Assembly: GCF_003851545.1 (NCBI RefSeq)
Contig: NZ_BHVX01000011.1
Location: forward strand, 62,001-126,000
DNA length: 64,000 bases
From: Ralstonia sp. SET104
GTDB lineage: Bacteria; Pseudomonadota; Gammaproteobacteria; Burkholderiales; Burkholderiaceae
Direction of reading: 5' to 3'
Part shown: positions 35,731 to 44,742 of the stretch, piece after piece
Layout of the letters: the number at the start of each line of letters is the position of its first letter
Position numbering within the stretch: the first letter of the stretch is position 1
Translations under genes and position numbers: made by a program
Notes under the pieces: generated by a model
The model's input: the letters and a program-made list of their open reading frames with translations, nothing else
The model's database searches: none
What the model was told of the DNA's origin: nothing

Positions 35731-35904
35731 ATGATTCCCATGTTCTCGCCGGGCTCGCCCGAGGGCCGGCGCCTTGTGTTCCAACTGGGCCTCGCGCAAA
35801 TGGTCTCGTGGGGCACGCTGTACTTCACCTTCACGGTGTTTCTGGCGCCGATGCACCGCCGCGGTACAGACCTCCCCCGCACCGAGGTGAGGCAATTGCC
35901 ATGA
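35731..35904 (+). pseudogene. 5' remnant of an MFS transporter gene
   Basis: The frame MIPMFSPGSPEGRRLVFQLG continues with AQMVSWGTLYFTFTVFLAPM, the opening and first membrane helix of a major-facilitator transporter, then loses similarity at about 35850 and stops. The other eleven helices are absent. A 10-base direct repeat AATTGCCATG (35894-35913) lies at the break and could mark a deletion. An ATG at 35674 is in frame upstream. Confidence 0.6.
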
Positions 35905-36055
35905 ATTGCCATGACGTCTTCACCACTTTGTACGCAGAAGTTCGCTTTTAGGAACCTTTGCTTGCGCACATCTGTCTTGAATCTTGAGACGTGATGTTTC
36001 ATTCTCATGATAGAGGCGGCCCGGTTTTTGCGAAGTCGCCAACGGAGGAAGCGCT

Positions 36056-36910
36056 TTGTCACAGGTTCATCAGCAAACATCATCTGCGAGCGAGCGCATG
36101 CCGTGGTCGATCCAAGAGATCGCCTACGGCAGCATCGACATCGCACGTGTGCGTGAAAACCGTACGCTGTTCTATCTGGTTGCCAGCGCCTCGTTTGTCG
36201 AGAGCGGCTCCGACCTTTACGCTGGCAACCTCGCCCAGTACTACGCCGATCGTCCCGAAACCGCGCGCTGGCTGATCCACCACTGGGAACGCGAAGAGCT
36301 GCAGCACGGCCGTGCGCTGCGCAGCTACGTTGAAGCCGTCTGGCCCGAGTTCGACTGGGAGCGCGGCTATACCCGCTTCTTTGACGAGTACTCCGTCACC
36401 TGTTCGGTCGACCAGTTCGAGCCCACGCAGGCGCTGGAGATGGTGGCGCGCTGCGTGGTCGAAATGGGCACCGCCACCTTCTACCGCGCCATCGCCCAAG
36501 CGGCGGCCGAAGCCGACGAGCCCGTGCTGCGCGACCTCGCCAGCCGCATTTCCGCCGACGAAGTCCGGCATTACAAACACTTCCTGCGCTTCTTCAACGA
36601 GTGCAATGCAAGCGAGGGCGTGGGCCGCGCGCGGGTGCTCAAGGCGCTCGCGTCACGCCTGCGGGAAATCAAGAACGAAGATTCGATGATCGCGCTGCGC
36701 AATGTGCTTCGTATCGAGCGCGGCCAAGAAGACGTGCCGGAGGCCGACGTACGCGCGCTCAACTCGCGCGTCAGTGCGCTGGTGCGCTCGTATCTGCCAC
36801 TCGACATGGCGGCCAAGATGCTGCTCAAGCCGCTGCGGCTACGGCCTGGTTTCGAGCGCTCGATCCGGCCGCCGCTGGTGGCACTGGTGCGGCGGGCTAT
36901 CCTGCACTGA
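36056..36910 (+). CDS. Ferritin-like di-iron protein
   Basis: A 284-residue helical protein with paired metal-binding motifs: FVESGSDLY (Glu), EREELQHG (ExxH), VEMGTATFY (Glu) and ADEVRHYKH (ExxxH). These fit a ferritin-like four-helix di-iron centre. The reaction is unknown; relatives include oxygenases and desaturase-like proteins. The start is TTG at 36056, supported by a strong GGAGG seven bases upstream. It is a single gene; the C-terminal ~60 residues are basic and may touch the membrane. Confidence 0.7.
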   Translation: MSQVHQQTSSASERMPWSIQEIAYGSIDIARVRENRTLFYLVASASFVESGSDLYAGNLAQYYADRPETARWLIHHWEREELQHGRALRSYVEAVWPEFDWERGYTRFFDEYSVTCSVDQFEPTQALEMVARCVVEMGTATFYRAIAQAAAEADEPVLRDLASRISADEVRHYKHFLRFFNECNASEGVGRARVLKALASRLREIKNEDSMIALRNVLRIERGQEDVPEADVRALNSRVSALVRSYLPLDMAAKMLLKPLRLRPGFERSIRPPLVALVRRAILH

Positions 36911-36976
36911 CCGATTGCCCGCCAAACGCTGTACCGATCGCAACGTCACGCCATCCACTCATGACAACTCGCCGGC

Positions 36977-38965
36977 TCAGGCGAGCCGGAATACGTCCAC
37001 CGCGCCGCGCAGTTCCTGAGCTTGCTGGCGCAGGCTTTCGGCAGCGGCGGCGGCCTCTTCGACCAGCGCGGCATTCTGCTGCGTCACCTCGTCCATCGAC
37101 GTGACGGCATGGTTGACCTCTTCAATGCCCTGCGATTGCTCGCGCGAGGCGTGGCTGATCTCGCCCATCAGGCCGGCGATACGCTCCACGCGCGCCACGA
37201 TGTCCTGCATGGCATCGCCCGCGCCGCGTGCGGCTTCGTTACCGGCCTGCACTTCTTCGACCGAGCGGTTGATTAGCGCCTTGATCTCCTTGGCGGCTGC
37301 GGCGCTGCGCTGGGCGAGGCTGCGCACCTCGCCGGCCACGACGGCAAAGCCGCGGCCCTGTTCGCCTGCGCGGGCAGCTTCCACGGCGGCATTCAAGGCG
37401 AGGATGTTGGTCTGAAACGCGATGCCATCGATGATGCCGGTGATGTCGGCAATCTTCTGCGCCGTGGTGTGGATGCCCGACATGGTGCCCACCAACCGCT
37501 CCACGGTCTGCCCGCCGGCGCTGGCCGCGTCGCTGGCGGACCGCACCATGTCGTGCGCATGGTGGGCGCTCTCGGCGTTCTGGCGCACGGTGGCGGCCAG
37601 TTCTTCGATGCTCGATGCGGTGCGTTCCAGGTTGCCGGCCTGCGCTTCGGTGCGGGCCGAGAGGTCGGCATTGCCGGCAGCGATCTGGCCGGTGCTCGAC
37701 GCGATGGTGGAGGCGCTGGCGCGCACCTTGTCGACGATGCCCGAGAGGCCGTCGCCAACGCCATTGACGGCGCGCATCACCTGGCCGATTTCGTCGCGGC
37801 GGGTCGTCGGCAGGCGGTGCGTGAGGTCACCGGCGGCCACACGTTGGGTGACGTTCACCACTTCGGCCAACGGCGCGCTGACGGAGCGGCGCAGCATCCA
37901 GTACAGCCCGCCGGCCAGCAGCGCACCCAGCGCAAGCCCCAGCAGCAGGAAGCGGTTGCGGGCGGCAACCAGATCGGCGTCGAGTTCATCCACGTAGGCC
38001 GTGCCGGCAATCACCAGTTGCCAATCGGGGTATTGCGTGAAGACGGTGAGGCGCTCACGCGCTATGCCGCCTTCCGCATCGGCCAGCATATGACGCAGCG
38101 TGCCGTCCTTGCGCGCGATCATCTCGCGCACCCAGGCTTGGCCACCGGTGTCTTTGGCATCGAGCAGGTTCTTGCCTTCGCGGTCTTGGGTGTGGTCGAT
38201 CAACACCTTGCCCTGATCAACGCCGGGCTTGCCATCGATGACGAAATAGCCACCCGTCTTGCCGAGGCCGTGCGAGCGGATTTTGTCCTTGAGCAGCGCC
38301 AGTTCCGAGCGCACATCCACCCCCACATACAACGCGCCGATCACCTTGCCCGATGTATCACGCACGGGCTCGTACTTGCTCATGTAGGGCACGCCAAACA
38401 ACCAGGCCAGGCCGCGGAACGGCTCGCCGGCCATCAGCGCCTTGTAGCTGGGGTGGGCGCGGTCGAGCAGCGTGCCGATCGCGCGTTCGCCGTTTTCCTT
38501 CTTGAGCGAAGTGGTCACGCGCACGAAGTCGTCGCCTGTGCGGGCGAACACGGTGGCGATGGTGCCGCCGGTGCGCGCGAAGAACGTGTCCGGCACGGTG
38601 AAGTTGAGGTTCAGCACCGTATCGCCGCTCTTGAACGTGGGTGTGGGCTTGCCGGCCACCTCCACGGTTTGCGCCGGCTCTACGCTGTAGGGGCCGGGCG
38701 CGGCATCGGCAAAGGCCGTAAGGAAACGGTCGGCTTCGGTGCGCATGGTGCCGTCGAACAAGCCGATCATGTCGCGCATGGCGGCCTCCTGGTTGTGCAT
38801 GGCCGATTGCATATTGGCTTCCAGCATGCGCAGGCTCGACTGCGAAATCGCCAGTGCAAACATGCCAAATACCAGCACCAGGGCAATCAGGCCAATCACG
38901 GCCAGCCGGGTCCCCAAGCTCGTTGGGGCTTGGGAAGATTCAGAAAGGGGCGCAGACGCTCTCAT
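36977..38965 (-). CDS. Methyl-accepting chemotaxis protein with Cache sensor
   Basis: A 662-residue chemoreceptor. A first membrane helix ([20 protein letters not shown]) is followed by a long periplasmic Cache_3/Cache_2-type sensor (~60-325), a second helix ([20 protein letters not shown]), a HAMP domain and the signalling domain with the invariant hairpin tip [20 protein letters not shown]. It controls flagellar direction through CheA/CheW, which are not in the window. The ligand is unknown. The ATG at 38965 has AGGG; 39001 is an alternative. There is no C-terminal NWETF methylesterase tether. Confidence 0.92.
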   Translation of the reverse strand: MRASAPLSESSQAPTSLGTRLAVIGLIALVLVFGMFALAISQSSLRMLEANMQSAMHNQEAAMRDMIGLFDGTMRTEADRFLTAFADAAPGPYSVEPAQTVEVAGKPTPTFKSGDTVLNLNFTVPDTFFARTGGTIATVFARTGDDFVRVTTSLKKENGERAIGTLLDRAHPSYKALMAGEPFRGLAWLFGVPYMSKYEPVRDTSGKVIGALYVGVDVRSELALLKDKIRSHGLGKTGGYFVIDGKPGVDQGKVLIDHTQDREGKNLLDAKDTGGQAWVREMIARKDGTLRHMLADAEGGIARERLTVFTQYPDWQLVIAGTAYVDELDADLVAARNRFLLLGLALGALLAGGLYWMLRRSVSAPLAEVVNVTQRVAAGDLTHRLPTTRRDEIGQVMRAVNGVGDGLSGIVDKVRASASTIASSTGQIAAGNADLSARTEAQAGNLERTASSIEELAATVRQNAESAHHAHDMVRSASDAASAGGQTVERLVGTMSGIHTTAQKIADITGIIDGIAFQTNILALNAAVEAARAGEQGRGFAVVAGEVRSLAQRSAAAAKEIKALINRSVEEVQAGNEAARGAGDAMQDIVARVERIAGLMGEISHASREQSQGIEEVNHAVTSMDEVTQQNAALVEEAAAAAESLRQQAQELRGAVDVFRLA

Positions 38966-39162
38966 GCTTTTTTCCCTGCGGGTCGTCAGTCGGGTTAACA
39001 ACGGATCGACGGGGAAAAGCTTGATAGCAAACGTTTCATAGGCGGCTTTTGTCTGGCAAACCGGACACTATCCAAACCCTCGGACATCGGCCCGGCGTCG
39101 CGCACATCGGCTCGCCTCCAGCAGCCGCGCACTGAAATGGAGCATCCGTCAGGGCTGGCGCT

Positions 39163-39951
39163 CTAGAACGCCGACTTCACCACCCCGCCATCCACACGCA
39201 GTGCAGCGCCCGTGGTGGCGGACGACAGCGGGCTCGCCACATATGCGACCAGACTGGCGACCTCCTGCGTGGTGGCAAAACGCTTGATAAGCGAGGTCGG
39301 GCGGGCGGTCTCGAAGAAAGTCTTCTCGAACGCATCGAAGCTCTGGCCGCCCGAGAGCTTCTCCACAAACGCATCCACGCCTTCGGAACGTGTCGGCCCC
39401 GGCAGCACGGCATTCACGGTGATGGCGGTGCCTGCCGTCAGTTCTGCCAGCCCGCGCGAGAGGCCCAGCAGCGCAGTCTTCGTCACGCCGTAGTGAATCA
39501 TCTCAACCGGAATCTGCACGCCGCTCTCGCTGCTGATAAACACGATGCGGCCCCAGTTCTGCGCACGCATGCCGGGCAGGTACGCGCGAGACAGACGCGC
39601 GCCGCTCAATACGTTCACATTGAAGAAGTGCTGCCACTCGGCATCGTCGATTTCCTCAAACGGCTTGGGGTCGAAGATGCCGAGGTTGTTGATGAGGATA
39701 TCGACCGTGGGAAAGCGGCCAAGCAGCGCGTCAACCTGTATCGGATTCGACAGATCACCGGCAAAGCCTTCGGCCTGGGCGTCGGGCACCTCGGCGCGCA
39801 GGCGCGCGATCGCGTCTTCCACCGACGCTTCGGTGCGGCCGTTGACGATCACGCGGGCGCCTTCGGCAGCCAGTGCTACAGCAATGGCATGACCGATGCC
39901 CTTGGTAGAGCCCGTTACGAGTGCAAGCTTGTTCTGAAGGTGGAGGTTCAT
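39163..39951 (-). CDS. Short-chain dehydrogenase/reductase
   Basis: A 262-residue Rossmann enzyme with the GSTKGIGHAIA cofactor motif, NNLGIF, catalytic serine in FISSESGVQIP, and Tyr/Lys in MIHYGVTKTALLGLSRG. The arginine in NGRTEAS favours NADP. The substrate is unknown. The ATG at 39951 starts the family alignment. It is divergent from the MarR gene across 272 bases with no other gene, so MarR may control it. Confidence 0.88.
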   Translation of the reverse strand: MNLHLQNKLALVTGSTKGIGHAIAVALAAEGARVIVNGRTEASVEDAIARLRAEVPDAQAEGFAGDLSNPIQVDALLGRFPTVDILINNLGIFDPKPFEEIDDAEWQHFFNVNVLSGARLSRAYLPGMRAQNWGRIVFISSESGVQIPVEMIHYGVTKTALLGLSRGLAELTAGTAITVNAVLPGPTRSEGVDAFVEKLSGGQSFDAFEKTFFETARPTSLIKRFATTQEVASLVAYVASPLSSATTGAALRVDGGVVKSAF

Positions 39952-40223
39952 GGCGTTCGAAAAAGGAATATGGGGGAGGACGAGCACGCCGCGCCACACG
40001 GTGCGGAGGCGACGTTTCAACCATGATACGAAGCTCCATCACCCTTGGCAGCCGCAATCGTTTTGCAGCCGTATCCAACGAGATTTGACGATCTGCGTTG
40101 GTGTCGATCCCGGCTTGACGGCCTGGGCAAGCGACGATTAGTGTGCAATGAAGCACGCTCGGCGTTACGGGAAACGCGACGCGCCTTACAAGCCGGATCA
40201 CCGGCGGAACGGGGAGCACCATC

Positions 40224-40712
40224 ATGAGCATCGACGTACAGACACCTGAGGCCGCCGGCACCAGCATCAGTGAAGGCGCCTACCAGCTTGACACCATGGA
40301 CCGCGACACCAACATCGGTCGGCTCGTGCATCGGGTCCGACACGAGTTGGTGTCGCACATCGACAGTGCCCTGGCATCGCTGGACCTGACCGCCGCGCAG
40401 TGGACGGTCGTCATCTACCTGGCGGAAGACCTCGCCACCACACCGGCCGAACTCTCGCGCCTGCTGCACTACGATCCGGGTGCGATGACGCGGCTGATTG
40501 ATCGGCTGGAGAAGAAAAACATCGTCAAGCGCGCGCCCAGCGATGCGGATCGCCGCTCGGTGGTGGTTTCGCTCACCGAACAGGGCCGTGCGCTGTATCC
40601 GGAAATCCGGCCGCTGATCATCGATGTGCTGAACCACCTGTTGCGGGGTTTCTCGCAGCCCGAGGTCAAGCAGTTGGAGAACCTGCTGCTGCGTGTGCTG
40701 CACAACGCCTGA
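40224..40712 (+). CDS. MarR-family transcriptional regulator
   Basis: A 162-residue dimeric winged-helix regulator: recognition part LSRLLHYDPGAMTRLIDRLEKKNIVKR, wing DADRRSVVVSLTEQG. The family responds to small aromatic or oxidative signals. The likely target is the divergent SDR gene. It carries an N-terminal extension of ~25 residues before the family fold. Confidence 0.88.
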   Translation: MSIDVQTPEAAGTSISEGAYQLDTMDRDTNIGRLVHRVRHELVSHIDSALASLDLTAAQWTVVIYLAEDLATTPAELSRLLHYDPGAMTRLIDRLEKKNIVKRAPSDADRRSVVVSLTEQGRALYPEIRPLIIDVLNHLLRGFSQPEVKQLENLLLRVLHNA

Positions 40713-40741
40713 TCGGTTCAGGCGTTGGCGGTTCAGCAGTC

Positions 40742-41458
40742 TCAGCCGGCGGCGTTGCCAGCGCGCAGGTTGTCGCGCTGGCGGCGCAGTGCGGCCAGCG
40801 CGTCTGGCGCATCGGCGGGAACGGTCACGGCCTGTTTCAGAACCGCTTCCAATGCATCGGCGCGCTGCGCAATCGCGCCCTGCTCGACCGCCAGCGCGGC
40901 GCCTTTGACACGATGCGCCGCGTGACGCGCCGCCTCCAGATCGCCCGCCGCAATGGCGTGCGCAAGGCGCTCCAGATCGTCGTCCAGCGAATCCAGATAG
41001 ATTGACCAGACATCCTGACCGGCGTCAGCCATGACCGCCGTACGCACCGGCGCAGCGTCGGTGCGGTCACACCACAGCGCGATCAGGTCGCGCAGCACAT
41101 CTTCGCGAATCGGCTTGGTCAGCATGCCGTCCATGCCGCTGGCCAGAACGCGCTGCTGGTGTTCTTCGTCGGTGGCCGAAGAGATGGCGAGGATGGGTGT
41201 GTGAGCGCCCGTACCGCCTTCACGCGCACGGATGCGTTCGGCAATGGCGTAGCCGTCGACATCCGGCAACTGGCAATCCAGCAGGATCACGTGAAACGAC
41301 TGCGCAGCGGCTTTCTCCAGCGCCTGGGCACCATCGGCAGCGAGTTCAACGTCGCAATCGAGCGCACGCAGTTGGTGTTCGAGGATCAGCAGATTGGCCG
41401 GCTGGTCTTCGACCACCAGCACGCGCGGGCGAGGTTGGCCGGGTTGCCCGGCGCTCAC
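40742..41458 (-). CDS. Response regulator fused to an Hpt domain (phosphorelay protein)
   Basis: A 238-residue protein: receiver domain (~11-130) with acidic ED at 17-18, phospho-acceptor Asp61 and Lys115, then an Hpt domain with the phospho-histidine motif AAHRVKGAALA (His182). It can pass phosphate from a hybrid kinase onward. It overlaps the RcsB-like gene by ATGA, so the two work together. No histidine kinase is within the window, so the sensor must be encoded elsewhere. Confidence 0.85.
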   Translation of the reverse strand: MSAGQPGQPRPRVLVVEDQPANLLILEHQLRALDCDVELAADGAQALEKAAAQSFHVILLDCQLPDVDGYAIAERIRAREGGTGAHTPILAISSATDEEHQQRVLASGMDGMLTKPIREDVLRDLIALWCDRTDAAPVRTAVMADAGQDVWSIYLDSLDDDLERLAHAIAAGDLEAARHAAHRVKGAALAVEQGAIAQRADALEAVLKQAVTVPADAPDALAALRRQRDNLRAGNAAG

Positions 41459-42153
41459 TGCCCCTCCAACTCGTGCTTGATCTTGAACAGCTCGGTATCC
41501 GTGCGGATGCCCAGCTTGCGATAGGCGGATTGCTTTTGCGAGCTGATGGTCTTGATGCTGCGCGCGAACTTCTCGGCAATCTCTGTCACCGACATGCCGT
41601 CGAGGCAGCAGCGCAGCACCTCGCGCTCGCGCGGGCTCAGTTCCGGGCGATCCACGAGCGCAGAAAGCTCGGTGCTATTGGCCGCAGGTGCCGGTGCATC
41701 GGCCGCGAGAGCATCGCGCTCCATCTCGGCAGCCAGCGCGGCGTTCAGGCGCTTGCCGCCGGCTGCCACGGTACGGATGGCACGTACCAAGTCCGACAGT
41801 TCCTCTTCCTTGCCGACAAACCCGCGTGCGCCAGCATGCATGACCATGCCGACCGTCGCCTTGTTGTGATGCGCCGAAGCCACCAGGATCTTCAATTCCG
41901 GATAACGCACGCGAATCAGGCGGATCAGGTTGAGCCCATCGATTTCCGCCGGGCCGAGCGAATAATCCATCAGCAGAACATCCACCTCGACGGCGTTGTC
42001 CTTGAGGGCCTGCACGATTTCCCGGCCAGACGCGAATAGGCCGGTGACATCGATGTCCGCCTCCTGCTTCAGGCGCGCAGCCAAGCCATGGCGGACGATC
42101 GCATGGTCATCGAGCACGATCACGCGGATCGGTCGGGTCGCGGTCCAGTTCAT
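41455..42153 (-). CDS. RcsB-like response regulator
   Basis: A 232-residue regulator with a receiver domain (Asp15/16, acceptor Asp63 in LLMDYSLG, Lys115) and a LuxR-type helix-turn-helix. The DNA-binding segment (VTEIAEKFARSIKTISSQKQ) is close to that of RcsB, which controls capsule and motility in enterobacteria. It starts the two-gene unit with the REC-Hpt protein. The 212-base AT-rich region upstream (42154-42365) is likely its promoter. Confidence 0.85.
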   Translation of the reverse strand: MNWTATRPIRVIVLDDHAIVRHGLAARLKQEADIDVTGLFASGREIVQALKDNAVEVDVLLMDYSLGPAEIDGLNLIRLIRVRYPELKILVASAHHNKATVGMVMHAGARGFVGKEEELSDLVRAIRTVAAGGKRLNAALAAEMERDALAADAPAPAANSTELSALVDRPELSPREREVLRCCLDGMSVTEIAEKFARSIKTISSQKQSAYRKLGIRTDTELFKIKHELEGQ

Positions 42154-42365
42154 GTTGCAGGTTTCATTCGACTTGTTTTAAGGCGCTGCGTAGGCTGACC
42201 CTAATGTGCCACAACGTTACATCAAGATATAACATTTAGGCACAAATTTGCGCTGCTATTAGACAAACGGCAGCCGTGTTTTGCATCGTACAAAGATCAC
42301 ATATTAATGTCTTTTATGATCTGTGTTTAGCAAGATGCAATCACTGTTACATAAGGCGCTGGAAC

Positions 42366-43310
42366 CTATTTGCTTTCGACAATTGTGTCGTCCCGGGCGT
42401 AGATGGAACAGTTTTGATAGCGTTCCTTGCACGACGACACCGCGCGGAATTCGGCGTTCTGGCCGAATTCGTAGACGAACTGATCGCCGTCGGCTGCCAC
42501 GAAGATTTTCGGCCAGGGCTTGTGCAGATATTGACCAAAAGCCGCTTGCGACTTCGGGCCGAGTTCACCGGCCTTGCGCGGCAGCGGTGCGGCAGTTGCC
42601 ACGGTTGCCGCCGCGTTCGTGTTGGCCACCGCGGCCGATGCTGCAGCGGCCCGCTCGGCCAGTGCCTTCTGCGCGCGTGCGGGCACATCGTCAATCCACT
42701 CGGCCGGCGCTGCAAAGTTCAGGTTTTGCCCATAGACCGCGAGCACCATCCGCGACGTAATGCCGACCAGCCGCGCATTGCTGTCGAACAGTCCGCCGCC
42801 GCTTGAGCCCTGCGAGATGGCCGCCGAGGTCTGGATCGCCTGCAACTGACCGCTCTCGTTGTGGCGCAACGATGAGATCAGGCCCTCGCTGATCGTCAGG
42901 TCAAACCCCAGCGGATTGCCGATGGCATAGACCTTCTGCCCCGTCACGAGCGTGCTGCTGGGGGCGATGGTGACAGCGGGGTAGTGGAAATCGGCGATGC
43001 GGAGCTGGCACAGGTCGCGCTGGACGTCGGGGTACAGCAGGCGCGCGCCAAAGCTGGCGTTGCCACGCTTGAGGCTGACCTGCTTGCCGCCGCGCAGCAC
43101 ATGACAGTTGGTGACGGCAAGCCCGTCGCCAATCACCACGGCGCTGCCGATGGCAAGCGGCTGGCCGGCGGCGTTGGACACGCGCACTTCCCAGATGCTG
43201 GGCGCGACCTTGGCGAATACTTCCGCAGGCTCCAGCGCGGCAGTCGGCAAGGCAGCCAGCACGGACGCGGCAGCCACGAGTGAGCGGATCATCAAAGCAG
43301 TGCGGGTCAT
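42366..43310 (-). CDS. Exported trypsin-like serine protease (S1C/HtrA-like, no PDZ)
   Basis: A 314-residue protein with a signal peptide (to about PTAALEPAE) and a trypsin fold. The triad is His70 in VTNCHVL, Asp99 in RDLCQL and Ser170 in SQGSSGGGL. No PDZ domain follows; instead there is an Ala-rich linker and a C-terminal segment with cysteines (SSCKERYQNCSIYA). It probably acts in the periplasm. Its start overlaps the stop of the lipoprotein gene upstream by ATGA. Confidence 0.82.
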   Translation of the reverse strand: MTRTALMIRSLVAAASVLAALPTAALEPAEVFAKVAPSIWEVRVSNAAGQPLAIGSAVVIGDGLAVTNCHVLRGGKQVSLKRGNASFGARLLYPDVQRDLCQLRIADFHYPAVTIAPSSTLVTGQKVYAIGNPLGFDLTISEGLISSLRHNESGQLQAIQTSAAISQGSSGGGLFDSNARLVGITSRMVLAVYGQNLNFAAPAEWIDDVPARAQKALAERAAAASAAVANTNAAATVATAAPLPRKAGELGPKSQAAFGQYLHKPWPKIFVAADGDQFVYEFGQNAEFRAVSSCKERYQNCSIYARDDTIVESK

Positions 43311-43894
43311 TGCGGCGTCAGCAAATCAGAAAGGTCGCTCAACGTGGTGGAGCCGTCGTCGGAACGCGTCTTGTCACGCAGGAAGGCAACATCGGCGTCT
43401 GTCAGGTCGGGGCAGCTTCCGGTGCCCCAGGATGGGTTGATGCGGTAGGTGCGGTAGCGTGCATTGATGGCGTGCCACGACCTGCCGTCGTCGGATTCGA
43501 CCACGCCGGCGCGGCATGCATGCGCGGTGGTCGGGTAGCTGGCCGTCATCCGGTACTGCTTGCCTGGTTGCGGCACGAACGTCACCGACACGCCGCAGCG
43601 GTAGACGAGCGTGCCCGATGTGCGGATGAAGCTGGCGCCCAGCGCGGTCGGCACGCCAGCCAGCACGCGGATCGGCCGGGTCGCATCTGCCGGCTTGAGC
43701 GCCGTGCGCGGGTTACCGCAATGCTTGGCGTCGTCAAACGCGAGGATGGTGGCATTGGTGCTGGCCAGCGGGCGGACGAAATCCACCGTGGCAGTCCTGG
43801 CGCCCGCAGGCGGCTCCGTATAAGGCGCCGCGCAGCCCGCCAGCCACAGCACGCCACCGACTCCGATGGCCGTGGCAATCGTTCGGCTCGTCAT
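43307..43894 (-). CDS. Unknown lipoprotein upstream of the serine protease
   Basis: A 195-residue protein with lipobox LWLAGC|AAP after a short signal sequence. The mature part is beta-rich with conserved-looking cysteines (KHCGNPR, VYRCGVS, AHACRAG, TGSCPD) but no domain I recognise. It is coupled to the protease gene, so it may be its partner or substrate adaptor. I chose ATG 43894 since the lipobox then lies at the normal distance. Confidence 0.65.
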   Translation of the reverse strand: MTSRTIATAIGVGGVLWLAGCAAPYTEPPAGARTATVDFVRPLASTNATILAFDDAKHCGNPRTALKPADATRPIRVLAGVPTALGASFIRTSGTLVYRCGVSVTFVPQPGKQYRMTASYPTTAHACRAGVVESDDGRSWHAINARYRTYRINPSWGTGSCPDLTDADVAFLRDKTRSDDGSTTLSDLSDLLTPQ

Positions 43895-44029
43895 ACCCTT
43901 TTCCCCCGGGACTTTTTTGTTTGGTGTGTTTGTGCGACCGCGCACAAGTGTAACCAAAGGTGACGTCACAGAAGCGTCGGGGCGCCGCGCGGGCGTTGCT
44001 TGCGCGCGTCGGGGCGTGCCGGCGTGCGC

Positions 44030-44638
44030 TCAGGCGACAGCAGCGTCAATGCGCGCCCGCGTGCTGCGTCGCGCGCGCTCGAACACCGCCATGTCACCCA
44101 TCAGAAACGCCACGTTGGCGTTCGAGCGAAACGATTCAATCTCGAAGACAAGCTGCTCGACATCCAGATCGGCGCGCAATTCACCGGCGGCCTGGCCGGC
44201 GGCAATCGTGTCGCGAAAGCGTGCGCGCACCGATTCACGATGGCCACGTACGCGGTCCTGGATAACGCCTGGGCGCGCGCGGTATTCGTAGCTGGCTGCG
44301 CAGACAAAGCATCCGCCCGGCGACGCTCCACCGGCCACGTAATCGAACCAGCCCTCGGTCAAGGCACGCAGACGGGCGAGCGGGCTTTCCAGCGCCAGCG
44401 CGGGCTCGATCACCATCGCCCGGTACTGCACGACGCCCGCATCCAGCGTGGCGAGTTGCAGCGTTTCCTTGTCGCCAAAGAGCACCTGGATGTTGCCCTT
44501 GCCCACACCCGCATCGGTGGCGACACGGCCGATGGTCAGCCCCTCCAGCCCGTCGGTGGAGGCAATGGCCGTGGCGTGCTCAAGCACTTGGGCGCGCGCG
44601 CGTTCGCCACGCTGGCGGCGGCCGTCGGTTTCATTCAT
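44030..44638 (-). CDS. TetR-family repressor
   Basis: A 202-residue regulator with the N-terminal helix-turn-helix GLTIGRVATDAGVGKGNIQVLFGDKE and a C-terminal domain of the TetR_C_16/YxaF-like type with GGCFVCAASYE. It is divergent from a DHA2 drug pump with a matching operator between them, so it most likely represses that pump and releases it on binding a drug. Confidence 0.87.
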   Translation of the reverse strand: MNETDGRRQRGERARAQVLEHATAIASTDGLEGLTIGRVATDAGVGKGNIQVLFGDKETLQLATLDAGVVQYRAMVIEPALALESPLARLRALTEGWFDYVAGGASPGGCFVCAASYEYRARPGVIQDRVRGHRESVRARFRDTIAAGQAAGELRADLDVEQLVFEIESFRSNANVAFLMGDMAVFERARRSTRARIDAAVA

Positions 44639-44704
44639 GGCAATGCCCTATCAGTGCGTGGGGTCAATGGAATTGACGCTTGACGTGAGCCAATCGCCCT
44701 CTAG

Positions 44705-44722
44705 TATACGTACGACCGTATA
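44705..44722. promoter_or_regulatory. TetR-type operator between the repressor and the pump
   Basis: TATACG-TACGAC-CGTATA is an inverted repeat with 6-base arms in the AT-rich intergenic gap, 20 bases before the pump start and 66 before the repressor start. Its place fits repression of both genes. Confidence 0.65.
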
Positions 44723-44742
44723 TTAATAAGCGTGCTCCCTCC

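Noticed and set aside
37469-38998. 509-codon open frame on the plus strand opposite the chemoreceptor
   Set aside because: It is antisense to a clear chemoreceptor and shows no family motif; long shadow frames are usual in GC-rich DNA.
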